Shown one piece after another: positions 9,655 through 18,104 of a DNA stretch of 64,000 nucleotides (positions within the stretch are counted from its first letter, which is position 1; every line of letters begins with the position of its first letter). A model generated the notes under the pieces. It was not told the DNA's origin. It did no database searches and saw only the letters and a list, made by a program, of their open reading frames with translations. The stretch is from Pistricoccus aurantiacus (GTDB taxonomy: Bacteria > Pseudomonadota > Gammaproteobacteria > Pseudomonadales > Halomonadaceae): the NCBI RefSeq assembly GCF_042682565.1, contig NZ_JBHUIC010000001.1; one strand, 5' to 3'. The position numbers were made by a program, and so were the translations under genes.

Positions 9655-9905
9655 TAGATCGTTGCCATGCCGCCATCCACGAAAAGCTCTTCGCCGGTAA
9701 TGCAACTGGCCGCACATCCGCCGAGTCGATGTGATCGATGGGCGCCAGTCAGTTGACCCCGGCGTTGGCAAACAGCACGTCCACGCGCCCATGGGATTTT
9801 TCCAGCAAGGCCGTTGGATCATTCATTGCTGTCGGGTCCGTCCGGTCCGCCTTCAGCGCATGAACCTTGTTGCCAGATGCCTTACCCACATTCGCCACCT
9901 GGTCT
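9655..9905 (-). pseudogene. Short-chain dehydrogenase remnant
   Basis: Fragments of one SDR are spread over different frames. One frame has HGRVDVLFANAGVN, the NAG motif after beta-4. Another, closer to the 3' end, reads ASCITGEELFVDGGMATI followed by a stop, the standard SDR C-terminus. The middle of the gene, including the Ser-Tyr-Lys catalytic region, is missing, so an internal deletion as well as a frameshift is inferred. The 5' end abuts the LysR remnant. No product is expected. Confidence 0.75.
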
Positions 9906-10215
9906 GCGCGGCACCGTCTTATCTCGAGCGCCATGGCACTTCAATCTGTCTTGAGGATCTTTTCCATCACCACTGGCTGAGTTATTCCGGCGTTATCGAC
10001 GCCACCAGCTGGTCTTATCTGCGGTCCAAGACAAACCCGGATGTACTCTTATCAACATGCGCCTGTACGCCAATAATGGCGATATTCTTTGCGAAACCGC
10101 GCTTTCTGGCCTGGAGTTGATTCGCGAGCCGACCTGTATCGTCTGGCATCATATTCAAGCCGGGGGACTCAAGGATATTATGCGGCAAGCCTGGGGTCAT
10201 AAGGTTTCCCTCCCT
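9858..10215 (+). pseudogene. LysR-family regulator C-terminal remnant
   Basis: Pieces of the LysR effector-binding domain are readable in two frames. The first has LVCAAPSYLERHGT and DLFHHHWLSYSG (usual family form: APxYLxxHG, then LxxHxCL). After a frameshift the second has LYANNGDILCETALSGLEL and AGGLKDIMRQAW, matching the ANNGD..AAxxGxGI and GxLxxxL blocks. The DNA-binding half is absent. It is probably the former divergent regulator of the neighbouring SDR remnant, by analogy with common LysR-SDR pairs. Confidence 0.7.
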
Positions 10216-10258
10216 TCACCGATACCCGCGCGCCGACACATTTCTCATGAGGCCTTAC

Positions 10259-10732
10259 ATGACGACACTGGCGATAGAGGACGTTCAGACCTATCCGCGC
10301 CCACCCGCCCTGGAGCCGGTGGCCCAGGCCCTGACGATCACCCTGGGCAGCCGGCAGATAGCCCACACGACCCGCGGCTATCGCGTGCTCGAAACCCATC
10401 ACGCGCCCACCTACTACTTTCCACCGGAGGATGTGACGGCGGAGTTGCTGCCGGTAACCGGCGAAAGCTTCTGCGAATGGAAAGGCATAGCACGCTATTT
10501 CGACGTGGTGGCAGATGAACGCATCGCCCGACGCGCCGCCTGGTGTTACGAGCGGCCTTCCGACGCCTTTCAACCGCTGGCGGGCTATCTGGCATTCTAT
10601 GCGGCCAGCATGGACCGCTGCCTGGTGGGCGACACCGAGGTGGTGCCTCAGCCCGGGAATTTCTACGGCGGCTGGGTGACACCCAATCTGCGCGGCCGCA
10701 TCAAGGGCGCCCCGGGCACGCGTCATTGGTGA
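10259..10732 (+). CDS. DUF427 domain protein
   Basis: Small soluble protein of the DUF427 family, whose biochemical role is unknown. The 157-residue sequence carries the family pattern VLETHHAPTYYFPPEDV, CEWKGIARYFDV and AAWCYERPSDAFQPLAGYLAFY. The ATG at 10259 is preferred because GAGG lies six bases upstream; ATG 10247 in frame has no clear Shine-Dalgarno. It stands intact between degenerate genes, so it may be the surviving member of an acquired cassette. Family assignment is good; function is unassigned. Confidence 0.8.
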   Translation: MTTLAIEDVQTYPRPPALEPVAQALTITLGSRQIAHTTRGYRVLETHHAPTYYFPPEDVTAELLPVTGESFCEWKGIARYFDVVADERIARRAAWCYERPSDAFQPLAGYLAFYAASMDRCLVGDTEVVPQPGNFYGGWVTPNLRGRIKGAPGTRHW

Positions 10733-10764
10733 TGCCGCTGAGGCGAAGGCAGATCAGGCACAGT

Positions 10765-10833
10765 GAATCTCATGAATCGGCCTACATGACCGGCGCGAAT
10801 CTGATAGTGGACGGTGGCTGGATAAACGTCTGA
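10765..10833 (+). pseudogene. Second SDR C-terminal fragment
   Basis: A short open stretch ends in ESAYMTGANLIVDGGWINV followed by a stop, the typical C-terminus of an SDR (SxYxTGxxLxVDGG). Nothing upstream in the same frame looks like an SDR; DUF427 precedes it directly. It is a separate gene from the minus-strand SDR remnant at 9.7 kb because its sequence and strand differ. Confidence 0.65.
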
Positions 10834-10898
10834 CCAGAACAGCTACCCTGACATTATTGGTCAACTCAATCGATTGCTTAGATGCTTGGGCAATGTCT

Positions 10899-11064
10899 TC
10901 AGGCCAGTATCACACGCACCTTGTCCGCCAATTCGTCGGCCAGCACGCAACGACTGACGCCGGTTCGGGTCCGGACGGTCTGGGTCGTCATCAGGTCGAT
11001 CACGAGGGACGCCCGCGTGGCGGGACTGGGATCGGCGTTCAATACGCCATTGTCCCGTTCGCTA
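10899..11064 (-). pseudogene. C-terminal remnant of an unidentified protein
   Basis: On minus, an open stretch without a start reads through ATRASLVIDLMTTQTVRTRT and ends with LADELADKVRVILA and a stop. Composition and codon use look protein-coding, and there is an in-frame stop just upstream. I do not recognise the family. It is most likely another truncated gene in this decayed region. Confidence 0.4.
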
Positions 11065-11150
11065 CTTCAGCCTATTCGTTTTATCGACTGGCAGCTAAAA
11101 AGAATACTGGGCACATCACTCTACTTATTCCAACCCTTGCGGAGTTCATC

Positions 11151-11846
11151 ATGTCGACAGCACTTGTCATTGGAGCCGGCCCAGGCCTCTCAGCATCACT
11201 CGCCCGGGCGCTCAAGCAGCGTGGCCACAGCATCGTGCTGGCGTCACGAGACACGTCCAGCCTGAGCGACCTTGCCCAGGAGATCGGCGCGACGCTCATC
11301 GACTGTAACGCTCGAAATCCAGACGATATGGAGCGTCTGTTCACCATGTTGGACGAGCAGCAAGACGATCTCGACGTCGCCATCTACAACCCAAGCGCCC
11401 GCACTCAAGGGCCGATTGCAACGCTTGACCCTGTGGATGTCGAGAATACCCTCATGGTCTCGGCCTACGGTGCCTTTCTCATGGCGCATCATGCGGCCAA
11501 ACGCATGCTTTCTCGCAATCAAGGGGCAATGTTTTTCACTGGCGCTACTGCGGGCGTCAAGGGGTTTGCCAACTCTGCTCCCTTCGCCATGGGGAAATTC
11601 GCGCTGCGAGGTCTATGCCAGTCGCTTGCCCGGGAGCTCCACCCCAAGGGCATTCATATTGGCCATGTCGTGATCGATGGCATCATCGGTAGTCCCGCAA
11701 ACCCTGAATCCGCAAGCGGCGATGAAGATTTTGACAACATGCTGAACCCGGACGCTATCGCCCGCACCTATATGCATCTGCTCGACCAGCACCGATCCGC
11801 CTGGTCCTGGGAAATCGAAATACGCCCCTGGGTTGAGTCCTTCTGA
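11151..11846 (+). CDS. SDR-family oxidoreductase with atypical active site
   Basis: Rossmann-fold short-chain dehydrogenase of 231 residues. The cofactor loop is GAGPGLSASLA at residues 8-18, a relaxed TGxxxGxG. Where classical SDRs have YxxxK, this protein has FAMGK (Phe replaces the catalytic Tyr), with GATAG as the Ser-region block. The same Phe occurs in a known subfamily of SDR-like proteins, so the change may be inherited, not damage. The start ATG 11151 follows a weak GGAG. Downstream lies a short DoxX-like remnant. Substrate unknown. Confidence 0.8.
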   Translation: MSTALVIGAGPGLSASLARALKQRGHSIVLASRDTSSLSDLAQEIGATLIDCNARNPDDMERLFTMLDEQQDDLDVAIYNPSARTQGPIATLDPVDVENTLMVSAYGAFLMAHHAAKRMLSRNQGAMFFTGATAGVKGFANSAPFAMGKFALRGLCQSLARELHPKGIHIGHVVIDGIIGSPANPESASGDEDFDNMLNPDAIARTYMHLLDQHRSAWSWEIEIRPWVESF

Positions 11847-11863
11847 TGACGTTTGAGGTCGTC

Positions 11864-11950
11864 ATGACCTTTCTGATCCGGCTTGCCCTGGTCGCGCTCT
11901 TCTTTCCATTCAGCGCCTGGTACGTTGCAACCGATTTTTTTAATGCGTGA
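11864..11950 (+). pseudogene. Possible truncated DoxX-like membrane protein
   Basis: A 28-codon frame beginning MTFLIRLALVALFFPFSAW and ending in a stop resembles the first helix of DoxX-family proteins. It sits 17 nt after the SDR stop, where a DoxX-like gene would fit as second gene of an operon. The frame then breaks and nothing further is recognisable. It could also be a real small membrane peptide. Confidence 0.35.
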
Positions 11951-12127
11951 ATCCATGCGATGACGTTGGCGTCGGCCGAAGCGTAGCAGCGGCCATGATG
12001 GCGACAGCGGCATCTTTGACTACTGGGCTACCCCTGGGCGCTTCGCAACGAGATCATCGCGGAAATCGAAAGATTGGTGAGCCCTGTATCGATACAAATT
12101 GATGCGCCTCGACCACATACCGATCGC
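11951..12127. other. Unassigned intergenic stretch
   Basis: No recognisable gene. One plus-strand frame is open with a coding look (LRNEIIAEIERLV) but it has no start and runs antisense into epmA. It is probably the tail of the same decayed acquired region. Confidence 0.4.
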
Positions 12128-13102
12128 TCAACAATCTGGCGTGGCAAAGGCTATCACTTCCGCCACGCTTTGCTTGCCCAGGGCCAGTTGAATCAGCCGA
12201 TCGACACCCAGCGCCACGCCACTGCATTCCGGCATGCCCGACTGTAGTGCCGCGACCAAGCGAGCATCGACATCTACCTGGGGTTTACCCGCTTTGTTAC
12301 GCTCGATGTTGTCAGCAGCAAAACGCGCGGTCTGCTCGGCGGCATCGGTCAATTCATCGTAGCCGTTGGCAAGCTCCAACCCTTGTACATACACCTCGAA
12401 ACGCGCCGCCACCTCTACGCCGTCTTCGGCATCCCGATGCTTGCGTGCCAGCGCCGCCTGGCTGGCGGGATAGTCGATCACCATGTCGATGCCCTCCTGC
12501 CCCAGTGTCGGTTCGATGACCAGGCTCATCAGCAGGTCCAGGCAGTCACCCCGCGGGTTATCGCTCATATCCAGGTTACCTTGCTCGCTTGCCAGATGGC
12601 GCAGATCCACGAGTGGAACAGTAAAGGGATCGATTGCAAGCTGTTCTCGAAACAGCTCTCGGTAGCGCCGCAGCCGCCTAGGGCCCGCGTCAGGCAATAG
12701 CAGGCGAATCAGGGCTTCGATCTCGTCAATGAGATCCTCAAGCGAAAACCCCGGGCGATACCACTCCAGCATGGTGAACTCGAGGTTATGACGCCGACCC
12801 ACTTCGCCGTCGCGAAAACAGCGGGCCAACTGGAAGATCGGCCCGCTATCCGCTGCCAGCAGGCGTTTCATGTGAAATTCCGGGGAGGTCTGCAGCCACA
12901 GCCGTTCACGCCCCGCCGGCGTATTGGCAATCAGCGATAGCGAATCGAGGTGCAGATCGGTACTGCCGCCGCGGCCCAGCACCGGCGTCTCGATCTCGAG
13001 CACGCCGCGCTCAGCAAAAAAGCGGCGAATCTCGGCCAGGCAGCGGGCACGCTTTCGTAGCGTCTCGATAGTGGCAGTGGGCTGCCAGTCGATCTTGTCC
13101 AT
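12128..13102 (-). CDS. epmA: EF-P--(R)-beta-lysine ligase EpmA (GenX/PoxA)
   Basis: Paralogue of the catalytic core of lysyl-tRNA synthetase that attaches (R)-beta-lysine to Lys34 of EF-P. It lacks the anticodon-binding domain. Class II motifs are visible: motif 2 FRDGEVGRRHNLEFTMLEW and motif 3 GVALGVDRLIQLALG. The start was set at ATG 13102 (MDKIDWQPTATIETL), which aligns with the usual N-terminus; upstream TTG and ATG codons lie in the T-run of the efp terminator. 324 residues. efp is next door and epmB is divergent just beyond, so the complete modification system is here. Confidence 0.94.
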   Translation of the reverse strand: MDKIDWQPTATIETLRKRARCLAEIRRFFAERGVLEIETPVLGRGGSTDLHLDSLSLIANTPAGRERLWLQTSPEFHMKRLLAADSGPIFQLARCFRDGEVGRRHNLEFTMLEWYRPGFSLEDLIDEIEALIRLLLPDAGPRRLRRYRELFREQLAIDPFTVPLVDLRHLASEQGNLDMSDNPRGDCLDLLMSLVIEPTLGQEGIDMVIDYPASQAALARKHRDAEDGVEVAARFEVYVQGLELANGYDELTDAAEQTARFAADNIERNKAGKPQVDVDARLVAALQSGMPECSGVALGVDRLIQLALGKQSVAEVIAFATPDC

Positions 13103-13115
13103 CAGAAGCCCCATC

Positions 13116-13141
13116 AAAAACGCCGAGCGCTGGGCTCGGCG
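13116..13141 (-). terminator. Rho-independent terminator between efp and epmA
   Basis: On minus, the arms CGCCGAGC and GCTCGGCG form a stem followed directly by TTTTT. It lies 25 bp past the efp stop and touches the start region of epmA, so epmA expression may depend on read-through or on a promoter inside this short gap. Confidence 0.8.
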
Positions 13142-13165
13142 TCAATGTCATATATCTGAAATGGT

Positions 13166-13732
13166 TTACGCACGGCTGACGTATTCACCGCTTCGCGTAT
13201 CTACCTTCAGCACTTCGCCCTGATTGATGAATAGTGGCACGCGAACTACCGCACCGGAAGATAGGGTTGCGGGCTTGGAGCCGCCCTGGGCGGTATCGCC
13301 CTTGAGCCCCGGATCGGTCTCGACGACTTCCAGTTCAATGAAGTTGGGCGGCGTCACGTTGATGACATTGTCGTTCCACAAGGTAACGGTATAGGGAACC
13401 TGCTCCTTGAGCCATTTCTCCGTGTCCCCCAGCGCTTTCTTTTCCACCGCGTACTGCTCGAAGGAACCATCGGTCTTCATGAAATGCCACATCTCGCCAT
13501 CGGAATAGAGATACTCCATCTCCAGCTCCATGACGTCCGCGGCTTCCAGGGAGTCCCCGGACTTGAAGGTACGTTCCCATACTCGGCCAGTGTTCAGGTT
13601 GCGCAGCTTCACACGATTGAAGGCCTGGCCCTTGCCAGGTTTGACGAATTCGTTCTCGACGATGCTGCAGGGATCACCATCCAGCATGACCTTCAGACCG
13701 CCCTTGAATTCGTTGGTAGAATAGCTCGCCAT
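13166..13732 (-). CDS. efp: Elongation factor P
   Basis: Relieves ribosome stalling at polyproline stretches by binding between the P and E sites. The 188-residue protein has the three OB-like domains of EF-P. The modification loop reads EFVKPGKGQAFNRVK, with Lys at residue 34, the site of beta-lysylation. epmA lies downstream on the same strand and epmB is divergent, matching the Lys34 type of modification as opposed to rhamnosylated Arg or hydroxylation-free forms. Confidence 0.97.
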   Translation of the reverse strand: MASYSTNEFKGGLKVMLDGDPCSIVENEFVKPGKGQAFNRVKLRNLNTGRVWERTFKSGDSLEAADVMELEMEYLYSDGEMWHFMKTDGSFEQYAVEKKALGDTEKWLKEQVPYTVTLWNDNVINVTPPNFIELEVVETDPGLKGDTAQGGSKPATLSSGAVVRVPLFINQGEVLKVDTRSGEYVSRA

Positions 13733-13825
13733 GTTTCCTCACTGATATCTGAGCAGAGTCTGAATGCTCCGCGCAAATGTATTTTCGACGAAGCGAAGCT
13801 TCGCCTTCTCTGACTGGTGTGCCGC

Positions 13826-14869
13826 ATGATAACCCGAAGCCCTATCGATGTGCAGACAACGCCGCTGCAAGATCCCGTTTCGCCGGGCACTCGAAAACCT
13901 GCCTGGCAGCGCCAGCTTGCCGGCGCCATTCGCGACCCGCGAGTGCTCTGCGAACGGCTTCGCCTGTCGGATGCCTGGCTGCCCGGAGCCGAGACCGGCC
14001 ACTCGCTTTTCGAGATTCGCGTGCCGGAGGCCTATCTGGCGCGCATTCGCCCTGGAGATCCTCACGACCCGCTGCTGCGCCAGGTGCTGCCGTTGAACGC
14101 GGAGATGCGTCAGTCGCCGGGCTATACTCTCGATCCTCTGAACGAAGCGGTACACACCCCCAAGCGCGGCCTGATCCATAAGTATCACGGCCGAGTGCTG
14201 CTGATCGCCAGTCCCGCCTGCGCGGTGAACTGCCGCTACTGCTTTCGCCGCCATTTCCCTTACACGGAAAACGCGCCTTCTCGCGCCCAGTGGCAAGACA
14301 CCCTGGATTACCTGCGCGAGGATACCTCGATTCGCGAAGCGATTCTTTCCGGCGGTGATCCCCTTGCCGCCAATGACCGCCAGCTCGCCTGGCTGGTCGA
14401 GCAGCTCGGTGCCATCTCGCATCTCAAACGCCTGCGTATCCATACCCGGCTGCCGGTAGTGATTCCCGATCGTGTCGACCCGAAATTACTCGGCTGGCTT
14501 GGCAGGACTCGATTGCAGAAAGTGGTGGTGTTGCATACCAATCATCCCAACGAGGTCGATGACGCGGTTATCAAAGCCTGTACAAGACTCAAGGAAACGG
14601 GCGCGACCCTGCTCAATCAGAGCGTTCTATTACGCGGAATCAACGACAACGTCGCAGCTCTCACCTCCCTCTCCGAGCGGCTCTTCGAGGCCGGAATACT
14701 CCCCTACTACCTGCATGTGCTGGATCCGGTACAGGGAGCCGCGCATTTCGACGTTTCGGATGAAGAAGCCAGAGGCCTGATGGAAGCGCTGCGGGAACGA
14801 CTGCCGGGATTCCTGATGCCCCGCCTGGTGCGGGAGATTGCCGGCAAGACTGCCAAGACGCCGCTGTAA
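13826..14869 (+). CDS. epmB: EF-P (R)-beta-lysine-forming lysine 2,3-aminomutase EpmB
   Basis: Radical-SAM and PLP enzyme converting L-lysine to (R)-beta-lysine for EF-P modification. The cluster motif CAVNCRYCFRRHFPY is near residues 130-145. The PLP-binding region and the block EAILSGGDPLAANDRQL are typical of YjeK. The start ATG 13826 (MITRSPIDV) gives 347 residues; a GTG at 13817 is a weaker alternative. Divergent from efp with under 100 bp between, so the promoters probably overlap. Confidence 0.94.
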   Translation: MITRSPIDVQTTPLQDPVSPGTRKPAWQRQLAGAIRDPRVLCERLRLSDAWLPGAETGHSLFEIRVPEAYLARIRPGDPHDPLLRQVLPLNAEMRQSPGYTLDPLNEAVHTPKRGLIHKYHGRVLLIASPACAVNCRYCFRRHFPYTENAPSRAQWQDTLDYLREDTSIREAILSGGDPLAANDRQLAWLVEQLGAISHLKRLRIHTRLPVVIPDRVDPKLLGWLGRTRLQKVVVLHTNHPNEVDDAVIKACTRLKETGATLLNQSVLLRGINDNVAALTSLSERLFEAGILPYYLHVLDPVQGAAHFDVSDEEARGLMEALRERLPGFLMPRLVREIAGKTAKTPL

Positions 14870-15230
14870 TACAGGCCCTTTGCTATCAATCAAGATTGGG
14901 TCGCTTCTCATGAATCCCGATAAGCGTCTGCATTGCTGTTGAGCCAATTATCGATCTTGTAAGAACGAAAACCGCAACCTCCTATTTTTAAAAAATATTA
15001 ACGGTAAAATTCTGATTCCTGTAATCCATGTTATCAATAAAATTATTTTTTCTTTTACCTCTTGGAAGGCGTCACCTACATTGAAATCTCATACAGGATT
15101 CATACATAAGTTCTTTTATAAAACCTTTTATAAAACAATGTTTAAAGAAACGAGTAACATAGGTTTAAATCTCAATCAGGAAGGAAGATAAACTCTCGAA
15201 TTGTCGTTTGTAATATCTAGGATAAACGTC
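14870..15230. other. AT-rich intergenic region
   Basis: About 360 bp clearly richer in A and T than its neighbours and without a gene. It contains two adjacent copies of a 12-bp repeat (CTTTTATAAAAC at 15113-15124 and 15125-15136) and several A/T tracts. It probably holds the promoter of the envelope cluster that follows. No sigma-factor consensus could be assigned with confidence. Confidence 0.5.
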
Positions 15231-15620
15231 ATGCAATACAGAAAAAGGCAAGTGTTAATGCAAATCAAAGACCAACCAAGTAATGAAAGAAAAGTAACAG
15301 AACATGGCCTGAGTGCCTTGGCGCTAGCGCTTATTATGGTGTTGGGACTGTCTGCCTGCGGTGACGATGACGCCTCTTCAGAAACCACGGAAAACGGCAC
15401 TTCCACCGAAAGCACGACCTCTACCGACAGCGAAACGGATACTTCCGAAAACGACGATTCGGATGATACTTACACGGTCGAGGCGGAGACAGACGAAGTG
15501 AATATTGATGAATCGTCAAATGATTCGTCACAACAACAGAACCAATCCAATGATTCGACTTCGGAAGCGCCCGAGCCTGACGACCAATCACGGGTAAGTC
15601 CTGAAGAAGCCTCACAATAA
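15231..15620 (+). CDS. Small acidic lipoprotein
   Basis: Hypothetical lipoprotein of 129 residues. A basic N-terminus and a hydrophobic segment (ALALALIMVLG) lead to the lipobox LSAC, cleaved before Cys. The mature part is a low-complexity Ser/Thr/Asp/Glu/Gln chain starting CGDDDASSETT, with no domain. The ATG at 15231 is preceded by AGGA eight bases away; ATG 15258 is an alternative. It resembles the lipoprotein at 18.1 kb (CGDDE...) in design. Likely an extended acidic surface tether, a form common in halophiles; function unknown. Confidence 0.7.
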   Translation: MQYRKRQVLMQIKDQPSNERKVTEHGLSALALALIMVLGLSACGDDDASSETTENGTSTESTTSTDSETDTSENDDSDDTYTVEAETDEVNIDESSNDSSQQQNQSNDSTSEAPEPDDQSRVSPEEASQ

Positions 15621-15680
15621 TCGCACTGAAAAGGGTTCTGTTATTTCAGGTGCTTTGTCTTATACAAGGAAGATAAGAAT

Positions 15681-16547
15681 ATGAAACCGATAGTCATCAA
15701 TACGCAAAAAGAATATCGCATGCGCAATGTGCTGATGGGTTCGATCGTTGCCATTGCCATTGCAACGAGCGGTTCCGTACTGGCACAGGACCAGGGCGAC
15801 TCGGATCAGGCGGGAATGGAAATCAACGTCGACCAGCCGGATCCGCGGGTTACCGTAGACCAGGCCAAGCCCCAGGTTACGGTCAAGCAATATCCACCGG
15901 AAGTGAAAGTTCGCCAGCCGGCGCCAGAAATTCGCGTGATCATGCCAGAGCCGGAAGTCACTATCGAGCAACGTAAACCGGATATCCAGATTCAAATGCC
16001 GGAACCGGACATAAACGTTCAGCAAGGTGAGCCGGAAGTCAGTATCGATCGTTCGGAACCGGATATCAATATCCAGGACGATGGCGACGACCAGCAGGCT
16101 CAGGTCGACGTACAACAGGCCAAGGCGGACATTCGGTTCGAAGGCGACGACCAGCCTCAGGTTACCGTCGAACAGGAAGACCCGACGATTACGGTTGAGC
16201 GCGCCTCGCAGCAGCAGGGCCAACAAGGCCAGCAATTGATGAATCTGAAAGGCGATGATTTGACCGGCAATCAACTAATGGATTCCCAGGATCAGCCCGC
16301 CGGTGAAATCGACGATGTGGTGCTCGATAAGCAAAGCAAGGATCTGTATGCGGTAGTCATGATCGATGGCGGCCCGAATGAGGGCGTTCTCGTACTTATC
16401 AACGAAATACAGAATCAGCAGGGCAAGCTGAAAACCAACATGAGTGCTGACGAACTCAAGCAGGCGCAGACCTATAACGAGGACGAATATCAGCCTATCC
16501 AGTTAGATCGTCAACTGAGCGAGTATCAGAATCTTGGCTCTCAGTGA
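15681..16547 (+). CDS. Exported PRC-barrel protein with nine-residue repeats
   Basis: Periplasmic or secreted protein of 288 residues. A signal peptide ends near GSVLA|QDQ (about residue 35). Residues 62-133 are eight contiguous nine-residue units of pattern xxP-E/D-V/I-x-V/I-x-Q, predicting repeated short beta strands; weaker units flank them. A Gln-rich linker follows, then a PRC-barrel domain (about 185-265, with DQPAGEIDDVVLDKQ). A strong AAGGA Shine-Dalgarno precedes ATG 15681; ATG 15720 is an alternative start. Function unknown. PRC-barrel proteins often bind other proteins or surfaces. Confidence 0.72.
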   Translation: MKPIVINTQKEYRMRNVLMGSIVAIAIATSGSVLAQDQGDSDQAGMEINVDQPDPRVTVDQAKPQVTVKQYPPEVKVRQPAPEIRVIMPEPEVTIEQRKPDIQIQMPEPDINVQQGEPEVSIDRSEPDINIQDDGDDQQAQVDVQQAKADIRFEGDDQPQVTVEQEDPTITVERASQQQGQQGQQLMNLKGDDLTGNQLMDSQDQPAGEIDDVVLDKQSKDLYAVVMIDGGPNEGVLVLINEIQNQQGKLKTNMSADELKQAQTYNEDEYQPIQLDRQLSEYQNLGSQ

Positions 16548-16608
16548 CGCCGATATTCAAGAAAAATCCTGCTGCGATATATAGCGAACAGTAAGGCTGA
16601 TCGGAGTC

Positions 16609-16639
16609 GAAAGGAGCCTGTCAGTGACAGGCTCCTTTC
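16609..16639 (+). terminator. Long perfect hairpin after the PRC-barrel gene
   Basis: Arms GAAAGGAGCCTGTCA and TGACAGGCTCCTTTC are perfectly complementary around a single central base. The trailing T tract is short, so termination is probable but not textbook; it could work in both directions. Confidence 0.7.
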
Positions 16640-16703
16640 AACGAGTACAACGTTGATTCATATATTTTGCAATGATGAAATAAATCACTAAAGGACCCCC
16701 TCG

Positions 16704-17702
16704 ATGCCCATACAACAATCCGATCATCGGGAGCGAGACGCTTCCACGCTCAAGCGCATTTCCTGGGGGGCCATTCTTGCGGGACTGGTCGTCGCCTTGG
16801 TGGTTCAACTGACGCTCAATATGCTGGGACTATCCATCGGGGCGGGCGTCATCGACCCTGCAACCGAGGAAAATCCCTTGAGTGGCGTCGGCATCGGCAG
16901 CGGTATCTGGCTGGTCATCACCACACTACTGGCGCTGTTCGCCGGAGGCTGGACCGCGGGGCGCCTGGCCGGCATGCCTCAATCCATCGACGGTATCCTG
17001 CATGGCGTGGTCACCTGGGGGCTGATGACACTGGTGACCTTCTGGTTGATGTCGACGGCCGTGGGCAACGTACTCAGCGCGACCACCAGCGCGATCGGCA
17101 AAGGCTTCTCCCTGGCGGCGGAAGGCGTTTCCGAGTTAGCGCCGGAAGCAAAGCAGGCGGCTCAAAAAGCGCTTCAAATGCAGGATACGAGCTTCAAGGA
17201 GATCAAGCAGGAAGCCCGGCAGATGCTACGCCAAACCGATACCCAGGCGCTGCAGCCCAGCGAAATGCGTGATGACGTTCAGCAGGCCGCGCAGAATACC
17301 CGGCAGGCCGCCAAGGATGCCGCTAGGACTCCCGGCGATGCGGATAAGGACATCAATCAAGCCCTCGACGAGGTATACGACAACTTGCAACAGACGGGCC
17401 AAGAAGTGGACTCGGAAGCGCTTGCCAATGTGATCGCGGCGCGCACCGGCAAAAGCCAACAGGAGGCCGAAAAAATCGCCAATCGCTGGATTGAACAGGC
17501 ACAGCAGGCGGTCGATCAGGCGCAGCAGGCCGCCAAGGAGGCCAGGCAAAAAGCCATTCAGGCAAGCGATGCTATCGCTTCCGCGGTTTCCAGCGCGGCA
17601 CTCTGGACGTTCTTTGCCATGGTGCTGGGGGCCATCGCCGCAGCGGTCGGTGGAGTGATCGGAAGTCCCAAGCACCTGCCCGCAGCGGGTATTCGACGCT
17701 AG
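16704..17702 (+). CDS. Membrane protein with central amphipathic coiled coil
   Basis: 332-residue protein. Two hydrophobic segments near residues 22-50 and 70-90, and a third near 105-125, suggest an N-terminal membrane domain with small-residue-rich helices (GWTAGRLAGM). Residues about 135-290 are Ala/Gln/Lys/Glu-rich and read as long amphipathic or coiled-coil helix (many QQAAxxA units). A final hydrophobic helix (about 295-322) has VLGAIAAAVGGVIGSP. Similar proteins are annotated only as hypothetical or PhnA-like. Its setting among acidic lipoproteins suggests an envelope or osmotic stress role, but that is inference. Confidence 0.65.
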   Translation: MPIQQSDHRERDASTLKRISWGAILAGLVVALVVQLTLNMLGLSIGAGVIDPATEENPLSGVGIGSGIWLVITTLLALFAGGWTAGRLAGMPQSIDGILHGVVTWGLMTLVTFWLMSTAVGNVLSATTSAIGKGFSLAAEGVSELAPEAKQAAQKALQMQDTSFKEIKQEARQMLRQTDTQALQPSEMRDDVQQAAQNTRQAAKDAARTPGDADKDINQALDEVYDNLQQTGQEVDSEALANVIAARTGKSQQEAEKIANRWIEQAQQAVDQAQQAAKEARQKAIQASDAIASAVSSAALWTFFAMVLGAIAAAVGGVIGSPKHLPAAGIRR

Positions 17703-17751
17703 ACGCCTTGCTCCGTTTCTCATGGAGAGTAGTCGAATTGATGAATGGTAA

Positions 17752-17784
17752 AGCAGGGGCATCTTAGTGCCCCTGCTGTTTTTA
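17752..17784 (+). terminator. Rho-independent terminator
   Basis: Arms AGCAGGGGCA and TGCCCCTGCT (17752-17777) are followed by GTTTTTAT. It ends the membrane/coiled-coil gene 50 bp upstream. Confidence 0.88.
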
Positions 17785-18104
17785 TAGCACTGACCTTTTC
17801 CTCCACCGCCGCCTGACGCCCGCTTCTTGATGGCGCGCTCTACTGATCTTGCGTTTCTACCATGATATTGGCCAATACGGGCTCGTCCCGTATCAGGGAA
17901 CGATGCTTCCTTCGCAAAGGACCGCAACATACAAGAAAAGAAGGGATTCAATTTGCCCGAATGGAAAAACAGCATCTACCCTAGGTGATAGCTGCCATTG
18001 AAAAATGGCAAACAATGAAGATCATCCCTCTTGATGGTGATCCAGATTCATTTCGTCAGACGTAGGGAAGCATGCTGAATTTTCAGTCAATAGGGAGAAA
18101 CGCT
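17785..18104. other. Intergenic region without a recognised gene
   Basis: About 320 bp between a terminator and the next lipoprotein gene. Nothing coding is convincing. The last 15 bases hold a good Shine-Dalgarno (AGGGAG) for ATG 18105. The promoter must lie here but no clear box was seen. Confidence 0.4.
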
